Positions 1 through 10,286 of a DNA stretch of 64,000 nt are shown here, piece by piece. The translations under genes were made by a program, and so were the position numbers. The DNA is from Providencia stuartii. GTDB lineage: Bacteria > Pseudomonadota > Gammaproteobacteria > Enterobacterales > Enterobacteriaceae. How positions within the stretch are numbered: the stretch's first letter is position 1; every line of letters begins with the position of its first letter. The notes under the pieces were generated by a model. The model had not been told where the DNA came from, searched no databases, and was given only the letters and a program-made list of their open reading frames with translations. The stretch spans positions 3,596,001 to 3,660,000 of the forward strand of contig NZ_CP119546.1 in assembly GCF_029277985.1 (NCBI RefSeq). The letters run 5' to 3'.

Positions 1-297
1 AATCGTAACCGTAAAAGCGGTGTTATTTTGGCTCGTATTATTTTGAACCATCATTGGTAATTCAAGCTGCTTACGACGTTCTTCAGTAATGCATAGACAA
101 ACAATACCGCTGCTATAACGGATTGTCATTGCCATTTGTTCTGGTGTCATCGTCTCAGCAGCAAAAACAAGGTCACCTTCGTTTTCACGATCTTCATCGT
201 CAAGTACGAGTACGCCTTGACCTTGGCGCAATGCTTCAATAGCACGTTCAACACGTTCGATTGGATTACCGAATTCGGAAAGTAGCGTCTGATTCAT
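1..297 (-). CDS. ribB: 3,4-dihydroxy-2-butanone 4-phosphate synthase, N-terminal 99 residues (cut by window edge)
   Basis: RibB converts ribulose 5-phosphate to 3,4-dihydroxy-2-butanone 4-phosphate plus formate, the four-carbon input to riboflavin synthesis in the cytosol. The reading frame starts at the ATG complementary to 295-297 and stays open to base 1, so only the first 99 codons are visible. The protein begins [17 protein letters not shown] and contains the acidic active-site stretch [12 protein letters not shown] around residues 32-43, nearly identical to E. coli RibB. An AAGAGG ribosome site lies 8 bases ahead of the ATG. The gene has a leader of about 150 bases after an FMN riboswitch (453-605), so FMN-dependent repression is expected. 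The C-terminal half is outside the window. Confidence 0.95.
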   Translation of the reverse strand, partial: MNQTLLSEFGNPIERVERAIEALRQGQGVLVLDDEDRENEGDLVFAAETMTPEQMAMTIRYSSGIVCLCITEERRKQLELPMMVQNNTSQNNTAFTVTI

Positions 298-452
298 GGT
301 AAAAACCTCTTAAGTGATAATTTATTAGTTACCAGAATCAGGGCAGTCTTAGGAGTACGAGAACTGAATAAACACAATAGCCGTAAACGTGCTTTCTGCA
401 TATTCAGATATGAAAAGCAATACAGTGCCTCACAGCACAATGATGCTAATAC

Positions 453-605
453 CGTTATTCTCTCCCATCCGGACTATAACCGTCGGCTCCAGATTCACAC
501 TGGATCTGCTGACCTTTACCCTCATCGATGATAAAGCGCTCGCGGGCTTCATGCATAAGCATGTTACCGCCGGTGGGGACTTCCACCCCGCCCTGAGATA
601 AGCGT
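453..605 (-). promoter_or_regulatory. FMN riboswitch (RFN element) upstream of ribB
   Basis: Read on the minus strand, the segment opens with CTTATCTCAGGGCGGGGTG and closes with GTCCGGATGGGAGAGAATAA. These are the hallmark conserved ends of the RFN aptamer, with GC-rich paired arms between them. It lies in the ribB leader with about 155 bases between aptamer and start codon, as in E. coli. Binding of FMN is expected to lower ribB expression. I did not identify the expression platform (terminator versus ribosome-site occlusion). ORFs called on either strand here are by-products of the conserved RNA. Confidence 0.95.
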
Positions 606-911
606 CCCCAATATAGCGCCAATAATTATAACGTGCAACGGGCAAGCCTAAATTTGGCATTCAACTCACATTTTAAGTCAAAAAAATCAATAAAAAATAA
701 GGCGCTAACAAGATAGCTCAATGCTTAATAACAAATTGGGCATGAACTTGTTAAAATGAGTGAATACAGAAACGAAAAGGTATCAAGGGTTAGCTTAACT
801 TGCGATATCGTTAGCCTAACTTCATGTTCGGTAGGTATATGGGCTTTATTACAAAGCATTCTAGTATTACACTATCGGCAAATTGATCTTTTAAAACTTA
901 AGGACCCGCGA

Positions 912-1193
912 ATGCTCGATCCGAAAAAAATTGAACAAGTAGCCCGTCAAATTCAAGGCGCTTTACCAAAAGGTGTCCGTGATCTGGGTGAAGACTTTGA
1001 TAAGAAACTACGCTCACTGCTGCAATCACAGCTTGGCAAGCTTGATCTGGTTAGCCGTGAAGAGTTTGATATTCAAACTCAAGTGTTGCTGCGTACTCGC
1101 GAAAAATTAGCGCAAATGGAACAGCGTGTAAAAGCGTTAGAAGAACGTTTTAACGATACAAAAGCGCTTGAAGAGAAACCGTCAGAACATTAA
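912..1193 (+). CDS. ubiK: UbiK, ubiquinone biosynthesis accessory factor (YqiC family)
   Basis: UbiK is a small coiled-coil protein (93 aa here, 96 in E. coli) that helps the UbiJ-containing complex make ubiquinone under aerobic conditions. The start at 912 is chosen because the protein then begins [14 protein letters not shown], matching E. coli YqiC, and because AAGGA lies 8 bases upstream. An open frame back to 756 has no family similarity and is probably leader. The C-terminal half (about residues 45-85) is a heptad-rich coiled coil containing [19 protein letters not shown]. It is divergent from ribB and convergent with hldE, so it is probably its own transcription unit. Confidence 0.93.
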   Translation: MLDPKKIEQVARQIQGALPKGVRDLGEDFDKKLRSLLQSQLGKLDLVSREEFDIQTQVLLRTREKLAQMEQRVKALEERFNDTKALEEKPSEH

Positions 1194-1203
1194 TCATTTT
1201 CTG

Positions 1204-1236
1204 TAAGACCTGTGAATTTTCCTATCACAGGCCTTA
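1204..1236. terminator. Shared hairpin between convergent ubiK and hldE
   Basis: TAAGACCTGTGA and TCACAGGCCTTA form a 12-bp stem with one mismatch around an AT-rich 9-base loop. The hairpin sits just after the ubiK stop and before the hldE stop, so it could end transcripts from both sides. T-runs are weak, so this is a likely but not ideal intrinsic terminator. Confidence 0.6.
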
Positions 1237-1258
1237 TCTCATGGATATTTAAGGTGTC

Positions 1259-2686
1259 TTAGCTACTTTTCATTATATTTTTAATGATATTAGTGGTCGA
1301 AATACCATCTTCAAAATTCAGGACTTTAACTTCACCACCCGCTGCCCAAACTTCTTCACTCCCCGCAATCTCTTCAGGACGATAATCGCCACCTTTAACC
1401 AGTACATCAGGAAGAACTTCACTGATTAAGCGTTGTGGTGTGTCCTCTTCAAAAGGAACCACCCAATCAACCGACTCTAGCGCGCCGAGCACGATCATAC
1501 GCTGTTCCAATGGATTAACCGGACGAGTTTCCCCTTTTAAACGGCGTGTCGATGCATCACTGTTAACGGCCACTATAAGCCTATCGCCAAGCTTACGCGC
1601 ATTCGCGAGATAAGATACGTGTCCTGCATGCAGAATATCAAAGCAGCCATTGGTCATCACAACACGTTCGCCACGCTGCCTCGCATTTGCTACGGCCTGT
1701 TTTAATTGGTTTTCATCCATAACGCCAAAACCATTATCAGCACGCCCGCGGATTGCATTTTCGAGTTCGATTGGCGAGACAGTCGAAGTTCCCAATTTGC
1801 CGACCACCACGCCAGCAGCGGCATTCGCTAATGCACAAGCTTCATGTAATGGACGACCTGACGCGATAGATGCGGCTAATACACCAATAACAGTATCCCC
1901 AGCTCCTGTCACATCGTAAACTTCTTGCGCCTCAGTCGGTAAATGTAATGGGGGTTCATTACGGCGGATCAGACTCATGCCTTGCTCAGAGCGCGTGATC
2001 AATAATGCAGTTAAATCGAGAGATTGCAAAAGATGCATTCCCTTCTCTTCAACATCTTGATTATCACGACAGCGACCGACGATCGCTTCAAATTCAGACA
2101 TATTTGGTGTCAACAGCGTTGCACCACGATAGCGTTCAAAATCGTTTCCTTTCGGGTCGATCAGCACAGGAACACCCGCATTATTTGCCAACGCGATCAT
2201 TTTCTGTACTTGAGAGAGCGCTCCTTTCGCATAATCAGAGAGCACTAACGCCCCGATATTAGGTAAGGCTTGCTCAATGCGTTCCAGCATTGGTTGTACA
2301 TCAACATTTTCAAAGCCTTCCTCAAAATCAAGGCGTAGCAATTGTTGATTACGTGATAAAACGCGTAATTTTGTGATCGTGGGATGTGTTGGGATAGGCA
2401 CAAAGTCACAACGTACTTTAACGGCATGCAAGCTGTCAGTTAGGGCTTTAGCCGCATCATCGACACCCGTTAAGCCGACAAGATAAGATTGCGCCCCTAA
2501 TGAAGCAATATTCATTGCAACGTTTGCAGCACCACCAGGACGCTCTTCAACCATGTTGACTTTAACCACCGGAACCGGTGCTTCTGGTGAAATACGACTT
2601 GCTGGACCATGCCAATAACGATCTAGCATGACATCACCAACAACAAGTACGCCTGCTTGTTTATAATCAGGGAGTATCACTTTCAT
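1259..2686 (-). CDS. hldE: Bifunctional D-glycero-beta-D-manno-heptose-7-phosphate kinase / heptose-1-phosphate adenylyltransferase
   Basis: HldE phosphorylates heptose 7-phosphate at C1 and later adenylylates heptose 1-phosphate, giving the ADP-heptose precursor of the LPS inner core; both steps are cytosolic. Residues 1 to about 318 form a ribokinase/PfkB-fold kinase with the glycine-rich [12 protein letters not shown] segment near the N-terminus and the catalytic-base motif DVTGAGDTV near residue 262. Residues from about 340 form a nucleotidyltransferase with [11 protein letters not shown], whose HxGH is catalytic. Length is 475 aa against 477 in E. coli, so it appears intact. It lies 71 bases downstream of glnE in the same direction and is probably cotranscribed with ygiF-glnE. 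Confidence 0.97.
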   Translation of the reverse strand: MKVILPDYKQAGVLVVGDVMLDRYWHGPASRISPEAPVPVVKVNMVEERPGGAANVAMNIASLGAQSYLVGLTGVDDAAKALTDSLHAVKVRCDFVPIPTHPTITKLRVLSRNQQLLRLDFEEGFENVDVQPMLERIEQALPNIGALVLSDYAKGALSQVQKMIALANNAGVPVLIDPKGNDFERYRGATLLTPNMSEFEAIVGRCRDNQDVEEKGMHLLQSLDLTALLITRSEQGMSLIRRNEPPLHLPTEAQEVYDVTGAGDTVIGVLAASIASGRPLHEACALANAAAGVVVGKLGTSTVSPIELENAIRGRADNGFGVMDENQLKQAVANARQRGERVVMTNGCFDILHAGHVSYLANARKLGDRLIVAVNSDASTRRLKGETRPVNPLEQRMIVLGALESVDWVVPFEEDTPQRLISEVLPDVLVKGGDYRPEEIAGSEEVWAAGGEVKVLNFEDGISTTNIIKNIMKSS

Positions 2687-2757
2687 CCCAAAACTCCAGT
2701 TTTCAAAAGGAAGCTATCATTAATTAATGCGATATTATCACAAAGCAATAGTTCGCG

Positions 2758-5619
2758 TTAATCACGCTGTTCACCTACCCCCAACCATTTTGCCCAACTT
2801 GCTAGCACCTGTTCCCGTTCAGCAACAAACCGGCTGATATCAACACGGCTAGGCAACGACTGTAAAGCAAGATGATGCAGTTCATCACGCATGGTGACAT
2901 AGGCTTGAGTGAGGGCATTCGCTTCATCCGCGGCCATTAAATGATTTTGTACCATCAACTCAAAAATACGGACATTATCCGACCAACGCGTTAATGTGGG
3001 ATTCTCAGATGCATAGCGTAAAACGAGATATTGTGCGATAAATTCAATATCGGTAATTCCACCGGGATCGGCTTTTAAATCAAACTGATCCTGTTGATGA
3101 CTCCCTAAATGCTGATGCATTTTTAGCCGCATATCACGTACTTGTTGACGCAACGTTTCTGCCTCTTGTGGCATACATAAGGTTTCATGACGAATTCGAT
3201 GAAATTCTTGTTGCAGTTTGGCATCACCAAAAACCATTCGAGCACGAATTAAAGCTTGATGCTCCCATGTCCAAGCTTCATTTTTTTGATAATCATCAAA
3301 GGCTTCAATAGTGCTGACTAACATGCCTGACTCACCTGATGGCCTTAAACGTGCATCCACTTCATACAGCACTCCTGAGGCAGTACGAGTGCTAAACAAA
3401 TGGATAATGCGTTGGGCGACACGCAAATAAAATTGTCTGGCATCGATAGAACGGTCGCCGTTCGTCACAACGCCCATAGGACAATCAAATAAAAACACTA
3501 AATCTAAATCAGAACTGTAACCAAGCTCCCATCCCCCCAATTTTCCATAACCTAATACTGCGAAACCATATTGCTTATTTTCTTCTTGGGCTAGGTGCGC
3601 AGGCTCGCCATAGCGTTTGACCATTTTTTGCCAAGCTTGGCGGACAACAGCATCAATAATCGCCTCAGCCAAATACGTTAAGTGATCACTCACTTTCATA
3701 ACAGGCAAAACACCCGTAATGTCTTCCGCTGCGATACGCAATAATTGCGCTTGCTTAAATTGCCTTAAAGCCTCTAGTTGTTGCTCTTCATCATCTTCAG
3801 GCACGCGCATTAAATATTGACGCAATTCATCACGATATGAGGTTAAAGGTAATGGTTGGTAAAGGGATTTAGGATCAAGTAATTCATCGAGCAATAAAGG
3901 GTGGCGAGCAAGTTGCTCTGCTATCATCGGAGATGCCGCACATAAACGAATAACATGCGTAAGCACTTCATCAAATTCAAGTATCAACTCTAAGTAAGTT
4001 GTTCGACTAACAATACTCAATAGCAAGGGTGTTAAGCGCTCAATGACTTGCCCCGCATCTGCCCTTTCCCCAACTTTTGCCAACAATTTTGGCATTAACT
4101 CATCAAGGACGTCTCGCCCTCGAGGGCCTATAGTGCGTTTATTGAGATCATGGCGGAACATCAAAATGCCATGGATGATTTTCTGTGCTATCTCTTCATC
4201 TTGAGAAGGCAAATAAGGCGCGAGTTCGTCTTTAGACAACTCGCCTTGCCACAGTGTGATATAAATTTCATCGAACGTATCTTGATTATCGTCTTCGTCA
4301 TCCTGACCAATTTGCTCAGTAAAAACATGATGAACCATCGCCATTCTTTGCATTAGCGCTTGATAGAAATCATTCCAGCACTCAAACCCCATTCCCCACG
4401 CCAAACGCGTTTGATTAAGCGCATCATCAGGAAGCGTTTGGGTCTGTTGGTCATCAATACTTTGTAATAAGTTTTCAACGCGTCGCAAAAATAAATAGCT
4501 ATCCTCTAGTTGCTCTACTTGCTCATCAGGAAGCAACCCAAGCTCACGGATACCTTTCATCGCTAATAATAATGATTGAGACTGCAATGCGGGTTCACGT
4601 CCACCACGAATTAATTGGAACACTTGGGTAATAAATTCAATTTCTCGAATACCGCCTGCGCCAAGTTTAATGTTATCAACCAAGCCACGGCGTCTGACTT
4701 CTCGCTCAATCATATTTTTCATATTACGTAGCGATTGAATCACACTAAAATCAATATAGCGACGATAAACAAAAGGCCGCAGTAGCCGACGCAAAGTATC
4801 TGTATAATGTAGGCTATCTGGCCCCATAATACGGGCTTTGACCATGGCGTAACGTTCCCAATCACGCCCCTGTTCTTGATAGTAATCTTCTAAAGCGGAG
4901 AAACTGAAAACCAAAGGCCCACTATCGCCGAATGGACGTAAACGCATATCAACACGATAAACAAAACCATCAACAGTGACTTGGTCGAGTACGCGGATCA
5001 ATTTTTGTCCTAAACGGGTAAAAAATTGCGCATTATCGAGTTCTTTGCGTCCCCCACGGGTCACGCCATTTTCGGGATAAGCAAAAATCAAATCGATATC
5101 AGAAGAAAAATTAAGCTCCCCACCCCCCAGTTTTCCCATGCCTAAAACTAATAATGGCTGTGGATTTCCTTCACTATCGCTAGGCGTGCCCCATGATTGA
5201 CAATATTGCTGATATAGCCAATCCCTTGCTGCAACGATCAACGTTTCGGCTAGCTGGCTCAATTGTTGTAATGTTTCATTCTCAGTGCTGACATTTAATG
5301 TCTGCATCCAAGCAGCCCTGACTAACATTTGATGACGAAATATTCGTAACACCCGCATCAAATGCTCTTCATCGACAACCGATGCAAGATCCTCGGCCAA
5401 CCACGATGTGTAATGTTGCCATTCATCAGGCTTTGGCTCGGATTGACGGATATTTTGCAAAAAGCGAGAGTGGGATAACACCTGCTTTAACACAAAATCA
5501 CTGAAGCTTAAGACCGTCATTTCTTCATCGTTCAATGGCAACAATTCACTTTGCTGATCCGCTAAACGTGCGAGAACGTGTTGACGTTGGCGATGTAATA
5601 ATTCAGGGAAAGGATGCAT
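2758..5619 (-). CDS. glnE: Bifunctional glutamine synthetase adenylyltransferase/adenylyl-removing enzyme
   Basis: GlnE adds AMP to, and removes it from, glutamine synthetase in response to PII protein and glutamine, tuning ammonium assimilation. At 953 aa it is close to the 946 aa of E. coli. Two nucleotidyltransferase domains are visible: an N-terminal one with [15 protein letters not shown] near residue 165 and a C-terminal one with [16 protein letters not shown] near residue 690, each keeping the GGxELxxxSDxDL motif and paired aspartates. The N-terminal domain is the removing activity and the C-terminal one the adenylylating activity in the family. It starts 9 bases after the ygiF stop, so the two are surely one operon. 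The same window encodes amtB and urease, which supply the ammonium this system senses. Confidence 0.97.
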   Translation of the reverse strand: MHPFPELLHRQRQHVLARLADQQSELLPLNDEEMTVLSFSDFVLKQVLSHSRFLQNIRQSEPKPDEWQHYTSWLAEDLASVVDEEHLMRVLRIFRHQMLVRAAWMQTLNVSTENETLQQLSQLAETLIVAARDWLYQQYCQSWGTPSDSEGNPQPLLVLGMGKLGGGELNFSSDIDLIFAYPENGVTRGGRKELDNAQFFTRLGQKLIRVLDQVTVDGFVYRVDMRLRPFGDSGPLVFSFSALEDYYQEQGRDWERYAMVKARIMGPDSLHYTDTLRRLLRPFVYRRYIDFSVIQSLRNMKNMIEREVRRRGLVDNIKLGAGGIREIEFITQVFQLIRGGREPALQSQSLLLAMKGIRELGLLPDEQVEQLEDSYLFLRRVENLLQSIDDQQTQTLPDDALNQTRLAWGMGFECWNDFYQALMQRMAMVHHVFTEQIGQDDEDDNQDTFDEIYITLWQGELSKDELAPYLPSQDEEIAQKIIHGILMFRHDLNKRTIGPRGRDVLDELMPKLLAKVGERADAGQVIERLTPLLLSIVSRTTYLELILEFDEVLTHVIRLCAASPMIAEQLARHPLLLDELLDPKSLYQPLPLTSYRDELRQYLMRVPEDDEEQQLEALRQFKQAQLLRIAAEDITGVLPVMKVSDHLTYLAEAIIDAVVRQAWQKMVKRYGEPAHLAQEENKQYGFAVLGYGKLGGWELGYSSDLDLVFLFDCPMGVVTNGDRSIDARQFYLRVAQRIIHLFSTRTASGVLYEVDARLRPSGESGMLVSTIEAFDDYQKNEAWTWEHQALIRARMVFGDAKLQQEFHRIRHETLCMPQEAETLRQQVRDMRLKMHQHLGSHQQDQFDLKADPGGITDIEFIAQYLVLRYASENPTLTRWSDNVRIFELMVQNHLMAADEANALTQAYVTMRDELHHLALQSLPSRVDISRFVAEREQVLASWAKWLGVGEQRD

Positions 5620-5628
5620 ATCAACACC

Positions 5629-6591
5629 TTAATGAATATCAGTATACTTCAAAGCAATTAGCCATTGCGTAAAGGCTAGCTTACATTTTAGCCAACGACT
5701 GCTGTAGCAAAAGGCTTCCGCACTTAAGCTTTCATCTGCGAGGTCAGCTCTAAGCTGGTCTAATGGGATATCTTGGATAAACTGTGGTGCAGAATTGCGA
5801 TAGTGGACTAAGAATGCTTGGACAAAACGCAAAAATACATCAAACCCTTCACGAGCTGCGGTTTCATCTGCCAGCCAATAAGCCTCATGCTGTTGGCATA
5901 ACTGCTGTATATGCAACAACGCTTGCTCTATTGGCAGCTGTTCATAATCGAATATCGTTTCAGGCTGTTGCAGTGGAGCCTCTTCGGTTTGCATCAAAGA
6001 GTATCCTCTAGCCGCTTTCGAGGCGGAAGACAGGCGTAGGCCGTCAATATCTGCTAACTTTTTTGCTAAATTCAGTACGTCAGCAACAAAACCTTGTTTG
6101 AGTTCCAACTCAAATTCTTGAATAGGCAGTTCACGGGCTCCAGCGGAGATCTCTCCTTGGTCAAAAACAATTTCAATTTCACTGTCTTCAAATGTTACCA
6201 ACCACTTTTCACGCATAAAATGCGTACTAAACAGAATGTGTAATTGAGATTGTAACTGTTGCGTATCCGTTCCTTCCGGCCAAATTTCGGTAGGAAAAGC
6301 AGCTAAATTCAATTCTGGTACATCAATGTCCACATTATATTCAGGACGTTGATGTAATCCGCCGATAACTTGACCCGCGGTTTTTATCGTCATTTCATAA
6401 TGCCCATCACAACCACGAATACGTAAGCCCATATCCCATTGACGGAGCAAGCGATCTTCGCTATCGAAATAAATGTTAGTCAGTTTCTTAGGCTCAATAT
6501 GTTGGTGGGCAAGCGTCGATAAAAATTGGCGTACTGGCTCTATTGCGGCAGTTTGAGCAGCCAATTTAAGTTCAACTTCGATGTGGCTCAT
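5629..6591 (-). CDS. ygiF: Inorganic triphosphatase, CYTH domain with short CHAD remnant (YgiF-like)
   Basis: YgiF hydrolyses inorganic tripolyphosphate through its N-terminal CYTH tunnel domain. The start MSHIEVELKL carries the EIEIK-like signature (IEVELKL), and basic/acidic tunnel residues follow (RGCDGHYEMTIK, EFELELKQG). The CYTH domain spans about residues 1-205. The remainder, about 115 residues, resembles the first part of a CHAD helical domain (DVFLRFVQAFLVHYRN) and then stops. E. coli YgiF is 433 aa, so this 320-aa form lacks roughly the last 110 residues of CHAD. I see no frameshift remnant in the 9 bases before glnE, so the short form may be the normal one in this lineage. Confidence 0.9.
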   Translation of the reverse strand: MSHIEVELKLAAQTAAIEPVRQFLSTLAHQHIEPKKLTNIYFDSEDRLLRQWDMGLRIRGCDGHYEMTIKTAGQVIGGLHQRPEYNVDIDVPELNLAAFPTEIWPEGTDTQQLQSQLHILFSTHFMREKWLVTFEDSEIEIVFDQGEISAGARELPIQEFELELKQGFVADVLNLAKKLADIDGLRLSSASKAARGYSLMQTEEAPLQQPETIFDYEQLPIEQALLHIQQLCQQHEAYWLADETAAREGFDVFLRFVQAFLVHYRNSAPQFIQDIPLDQLRADLADESLSAEAFCYSSRWLKCKLAFTQWLIALKYTDIH

Positions 6592-6814
6592 ACATTTCCT
6601 TAATTGATAATATCTCTGACATCATATTACCCCAATCAGCGTAGAGTGAGAAAATAAAGCGCACTGAAACCAAAAATTCTATCGTCTCTATTTATTCCAG
6701 ATATTTGTGTCAAGAAATGCAAGGAATTATACGCTATATAGTGAGTTAGGATAGTTCCCATTCTGGTTTTACATTTGCACACGCAAACTTAACTCTTTAG
6801 TATCTATACTCGTC

Positions 6815-6871
6815 GTACTTCAAGTTGTAGCATGAGTTAAACACTTATCGACACGCTGTATCTCGAATTAT
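6815..6871. repeat. Short dispersed palindromic element (copy A)
   Basis: TACTTCAAGTTGTAGC at the left and the inverted GCTGTATCTCGAATTA at the right are imperfect terminal inverted repeats (about 11 of 16 positions). The element lies in the 345-base gap between ygiF and ygiM. Related copies lie at 9300-9406 and 28575-28692. Confidence 0.6.
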
Positions 6872-6936
6872 GTAAAGTAGATCTACACACATATGCCGCA
6901 TTCATTCACCATAAAGAATAGAAAGTAAATACGATT

Positions 6937-7554
6937 ATGCGAAAAATACCATTATTACTCCTTTCAATCATGGGGCTAAGCCTATCAGTCAGCACCTTTG
7001 CGGCTGAAAAACGCTATATTTCTGACGACTTATCAACTTATGTGCATAGTGGACCAGGAACGAAATACCGCATTGTTGGTACGCTCAATGCGGGTGAAAG
7101 TGTTGAATTGATTTCAACGGATGGTAATTTCGCTCAAGTCAAAGACGAACGCGGGCGCACAGTATGGCTGCCAGAAAACCAACTTAGTGACACCCCCAGT
7201 ATGAAAGTTCGTATTCCTGAATTAGAAGCCGAAAATCAAAAATTACGCCAGCAACTCGAAAACATTGATAGCACTTGGAATACCCGAACCGCTGATATGC
7301 AACAACGCGTCGCTGATAACGATAAAATCGTCAATCAGCTGAAAGCAGAAAATGAAAAACTGAAAAACGAATTGATCAAATCAGGTAAGAAATTAGAAAT
7401 TGCCGAGGTCAATCTGGATGATCGCCGTCGTGAACTTATACTACAATGGTTTATGTATGGTGGTGGTGTTGCTGGTGCTGGGCTTATTTTTGGTCTGATC
7501 TTGCCACATATTATTCCACGCCGTAAAAAACGTAATGACCGTTGGATGAGCTAA
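6937..7554 (+). CDS. ygiM: SH3-domain membrane protein of the TIGR04211/YgiM family
   Basis: The 205-aa protein has a signal peptide ending near AFA (residues 1-22, [19 protein letters not shown]), a bacterial SH3b domain (about 26-90, with [14 protein letters not shown]), a coiled coil (about 95-165, repeated [13 protein letters not shown] heptads) and one C-terminal transmembrane helix near 172-192 followed by a basic tail (PRRKKRNDR). This arrangement places the SH3 and coiled-coil parts in the periplasm, anchored in the inner membrane. The biochemical function of YgiM is not established; SH3b domains often bind peptidoglycan. It lies 7 bases before cca, and the pair is conserved in enterobacteria. 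Confidence 0.9.
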   Translation: MRKIPLLLLSIMGLSLSVSTFAAEKRYISDDLSTYVHSGPGTKYRIVGTLNAGESVELISTDGNFAQVKDERGRTVWLPENQLSDTPSMKVRIPELEAENQKLRQQLENIDSTWNTRTADMQQRVADNDKIVNQLKAENEKLKNELIKSGKKLEIAEVNLDDRRRELILQWFMYGGGVAGAGLIFGLILPHIIPRRKKRNDRWMS

Positions 7555-7564
7555 CACGTTAATG

Positions 7565-8809
7565 ATGAAAATATATCTGGTGGGCGGAGCCGTTCGCGAT
7601 GAATTGCTTGGGCTTCCAGTCTCCGATAGAGACTATGTGGTAGTCGGGTCAACACCCGATGAGATGTTGGCACAAGGTTTTCAACAGGTGGGAAAGGACT
7701 TCCCTGTATTTCTGCATCCGAAAACGCATGAAGAGTATGCTTTAGCCAGAACAGAACGTAAAACAGGTTCTGGCTATACTGGATTTAGTTGCTATTCAGC
7801 GCCAGATGTCACTATTGAGGATGACCTTTTACGTCGCGACCTCACCATTAATGCCATCGCTAAAGATGACCAAGGCCAACTCACTGACCCCTATCATGGG
7901 GTAGATGACCTCAACGCACGTATTCTACGCCACGTTTCCGATGCCTTTGCTGAAGATCCACTACGTATACTGCGTGTTGCACGTTTTGCCGCACGTTTCT
8001 CAGCACTGGGGTTTCAGATCGCGCCTGAAACCATGACGTTGATGCAAACCATGACCGCATCCGGTGAGCTAACACATCTCACCGCAGAGCGTGTTTGGGC
8101 CGAAACTGAAAAAGCGCTGAGGTCAAACTCGCCACAGGTCTACTTTGAAGTATTGCGTCAATGCGGTGCCCTTGCGGTTCTGTTCCCTGAAATTGATAAT
8201 CTGTTTGGTATTCCAGCTCCAGCCAAGTGGCACCCTGAAATTGATACGGGTATCCACACTCTCATGGCATTAGGTATGGCAGCAGAACTCAGCTCTGACG
8301 TCGACATTCGCTTCTCTGTACTCTGCCATGATGTCGGTAAGGCACTCACACCAAAACATCTTTGGCCTAGCCACCCTAATCATGGTGAAGCAGGTGTCGC
8401 GCTGATAGATAATTTATGCGATCGATTGAAAGTTCCCAATAGTGCTAGAGAGCTGGCACGACTCAGTGCCCGTTTTCATGACAAAATCCATGTGATTAAT
8501 AGGCTAAGCGCGACAGAACTCATTCAATTGTTTGATGGATTGGATAGTTGGCGTAAACCTGAACGAATTATTCAGTTAAGCCTAATCAGTGAGGCTGACG
8601 CACGTGGACGAGCTGGCCTTGAACAGCAAGCTTACCCACAAGGAGAATTCCTGCGCCAAGCCTTTGCCACCGCGCAAACAGTCAGTGTTAAACCTATTAT
8701 CGAGCAAGGCTTTCAAGGGCCACAAATCCGCGAAGAACTCACTCGTCAACGTATTGCACATGTAGAACAGTGGCGACAACAACAAACCACCTTATCACTT
8801 CATCCATAA
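7565..8809 (+). CDS. cca: CCA tRNA nucleotidyltransferase with HD phosphohydrolase domain
   Basis: Cca adds or repairs the 3'-terminal CCA of tRNAs without a nucleic-acid template. The N-terminus [12 protein letters not shown] holds the family GGxVRD motif. The nucleotidyltransferase metal site is SDRDYVVVG (residues 20-28), and DLTINAIA and [12 protein letters not shown] follow. The C-terminal HD domain (about 225-330), with [10 protein letters not shown], is the multifunctional 2',3'-cyclic phosphodiesterase/phosphatase part typical of gammaproteobacterial Cca. The start at 7565 is preferred because homologues begin MKIYLVGG; an ATG immediately upstream (7562) is equally possible. Length is 414 aa against 412 in E. 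coli. It is cotranscribed with ygiM and ends at a perfect hairpin shared with folB. Confidence 0.97.
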   Translation: MKIYLVGGAVRDELLGLPVSDRDYVVVGSTPDEMLAQGFQQVGKDFPVFLHPKTHEEYALARTERKTGSGYTGFSCYSAPDVTIEDDLLRRDLTINAIAKDDQGQLTDPYHGVDDLNARILRHVSDAFAEDPLRILRVARFAARFSALGFQIAPETMTLMQTMTASGELTHLTAERVWAETEKALRSNSPQVYFEVLRQCGALAVLFPEIDNLFGIPAPAKWHPEIDTGIHTLMALGMAAELSSDVDIRFSVLCHDVGKALTPKHLWPSHPNHGEAGVALIDNLCDRLKVPNSARELARLSARFHDKIHVINRLSATELIQLFDGLDSWRKPERIIQLSLISEADARGRAGLEQQAYPQGEFLRQAFATAQTVSVKPIIEQGFQGPQIREELTRQRIAHVEQWRQQQTTLSLHP

Positions 8810-8810
8810 T

Positions 8811-8835
8811 CATTGGCGGTAGTTGACCGCCAATG
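8811..8835. terminator. Perfect hairpin between convergent cca and folB
   Basis: CATTGGCGGT and ACCGCCAATG form a perfect 10-bp stem around the loop AGTTG, directly after the cca stop and just before the folB stop. There is no long T-run on either side, so it may stabilise 3' ends rather than terminate efficiently. Confidence 0.6.
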
Positions 8836-8842
8836 ACAGGAG

Positions 8843-9202
8843 TTAAGCCCTTTTAGTGCCTCTTTCAATCACTACACCGACACTTTTAGCGCGGGCAACG
8901 GCACCGGGTTTAGCGACTTTAATGCGCACCCAAGGACTACAAAAGTCATTTAATAAAAGTTGAGCCACCTCTTCAGCAACTCTCTCTACTAAGCCAAATT
9001 TATTTTTGCTAACATGAGTTATGATGGCTTGGCTAATTTGCGCGTAATCGAGACAATCTTTTACTTTATCGCTCCTTGATGCTCGTTTGTTATCCCATCC
9101 CATTTCGATATCGAGCACCAGTTTCTGCTCAATTTCTTGTTCCCAGTCATATACACCAATAGTGGTGATGACTGATAATTGTTCAATAAATACGATATCC
9201 AT
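8843..9202 (-). CDS. folB: Dihydroneopterin aldolase
   Basis: FolB cleaves 7,8-dihydroneopterin to 6-hydroxymethyl-7,8-dihydropterin and glycolaldehyde in folate synthesis. The protein starts MDIVFIEQLSVITTIGVYDWE, virtually the E. coli start, and keeps the catalytic-site segment DYAQISQAI and the C-terminal KPGAVARAKSVGVVIERG. I choose the ATG at 9202; a GTG one codon earlier is less likely. Length is 119 aa, close to the 122 of E. coli. Divergent from plsY, as in E. coli, with an inverted repeat and a palindromic element in the shared intergenic region. Confidence 0.96.
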   Translation of the reverse strand: MDIVFIEQLSVITTIGVYDWEQEIEQKLVLDIEMGWDNKRASRSDKVKDCLDYAQISQAIITHVSKNKFGLVERVAEEVAQLLLNDFCSPWVRIKVAKPGAVARAKSVGVVIERGTKRA

Positions 9203-9237
9203 CACGTCATTTTCTCGTTTATGTGCTGAATTGATAC

Positions 9238-9273
9238 CACTTCTTGGAAAATGTGCGTATTATCCAAGAAGTG
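9238..9273. repeat. 11-bp perfect inverted repeat upstream of folB
   Basis: CACTTCTTGGA (9238-9248) and TCCAAGAAGTG (9263-9273) are exact inverted copies separated by 14 bases, about 35 bases upstream of the folB start. It could be an operator or a leader hairpin; the sequence alone does not decide. Confidence 0.5.
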
Positions 9274-9299
9274 AAATAAATTGTGAATCTACGCTCGTT

Positions 9300-9406
9300 A
9301 TACTTCAAGTTGTAGCATTGTTGACTACGCGCATTTTGCACGAGTCACAGACCGATATTGCTCTAAGCGGCTCATTAACTTGCCGCCTAGCTGCAACTCG
9401 AATTAT
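9300..9406. repeat. Dispersed palindromic element (copy B)
   Basis: ATACTTCAAGTTGTAGC at the left matches the reverse complement of GCTGCAACTCGAATTAT at the right in 14 of 17 positions. The core contains an inner GCGGC...GCCGC hairpin. The element, about 107 bases, fills the folB-plsY intergenic region. It is noncoding and looks like a MITE-type palindromic repeat. Confidence 0.65.
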
Positions 9407-9441
9407 TCAGAGTCTTTACACTAACTGTTTTGGAGTTAGCT

Positions 9442-10098
9442 ATGAGTGCAACCGCGCTTGGCATGATAATCTTTGCCTACCTTTGTGGCTCAGTTTCGAG
9501 TGCTATACTGATCTGCCGATTGGCAAGATTACCCGATCCTCGTCAACATGGCTCAGGTAACCCCGGAGCAACAAACGTTTTGCGTGTCGGCGGTAAATTA
9601 GCTGCTGCTGGTGTCCTCATTTGCGACATCCTCAAAGGGATGATACCCGTTTGGTTGGCTTACTATTTAAAAGTTCCACCATTCTATCTTGGCTTTGTCG
9701 CAATTGCAGCTTGCCTTGGGCATATTTATCCCGTTTTCTTCCGTTTTAAAGGAGGAAAAGGTGTCGCGACAGCATTCGGTTCTATTGCGGCTATCGGTTG
9801 GGATCTCTCTGGAGTCATCGCTGGTACTTGGCTGCTGACTGTGCTTCTCAGTGGTTATTCATCATTAGGCGCTATTGTTGGTGCCCTACTTGCCCCCTTT
9901 TACGTGTGGTGGTTTAAGCCAGAATTCACCTTTCCCGTTGCGATGCTCTCGTGTCTTATCTTGGTACGTCACCATGGTAATATCCAACGACTATGGCGAG
10001 GCCAAGAAAGTCGGATTTGGCAAAAACTAAAAAATAAAAAGAAAAAAACGGCGAAAGAGATAGCCCAAGAAGCAAAAGAGCAAGAACAAGAGGATTAA
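9442..10098 (+). CDS. plsY: Acyl-phosphate:glycerol-3-phosphate acyltransferase
   Basis: PlsY transfers the acyl group from acyl-phosphate to glycerol 3-phosphate, the first membrane step of phospholipid synthesis. The protein begins [20 protein letters not shown] and is an inner-membrane protein with about five helices. Conserved loops are [16 protein letters not shown] (substrate binding), [21 protein letters not shown] and the C-terminal [11 protein letters not shown]. The start at 9442 is preferred over the upstream in-frame ATG at 9430 because GGAG lies 6 bases before it and the E. coli protein begins at the same point. Length is 218 aa, with a lysine/glutamate-rich tail slightly longer than in E. 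coli. Confidence 0.96.
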   Translation: MSATALGMIIFAYLCGSVSSAILICRLARLPDPRQHGSGNPGATNVLRVGGKLAAAGVLICDILKGMIPVWLAYYLKVPPFYLGFVAIAACLGHIYPVFFRFKGGKGVATAFGSIAAIGWDLSGVIAGTWLLTVLLSGYSSLGAIVGALLAPFYVWWFKPEFTFPVAMLSCLILVRHHGNIQRLWRGQESRIWQKLKNKKKKTAKEIAQEAKEQEQED

Positions 10099-10102
10099 TA
10101 TT

Positions 10103-10129
10103 AAAAGGCTGTAATAACAGCCTTTTTTT
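10103..10129 (+). terminator. Intrinsic terminator after plsY
   Basis: AAAAGGCTGT-AATA-ACAGCCTTTTTTT: a 10-bp stem with a 4-base loop and a run of seven T, a few bases after the plsY stop. Confidence 0.9.
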
Positions 10130-10286
10130 CACATCTCACTGTATTTAACCAAACTCTGTACCAAACTTAAGGCATATTGCAAAAAAAATAAGATAAACTT
10201 CAAATAATTCTAAATAATGCCTAATGATAATTTGAAATAAGTCGAAATATACCATTGAGAAACTCAACAATTATAATGGTGTACTT

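Noticed and set aside
389..660. Open frames on both strands over the ribB leader
   Set aside because: They lie within the FMN riboswitch; the conservation is that of RNA, and there is no ribosome site or family similarity.
756..911. N-terminal extension of ubiK
   Set aside because: The extra 52 codons are unlike UbiK and an AAGGA site supports the start at 912.
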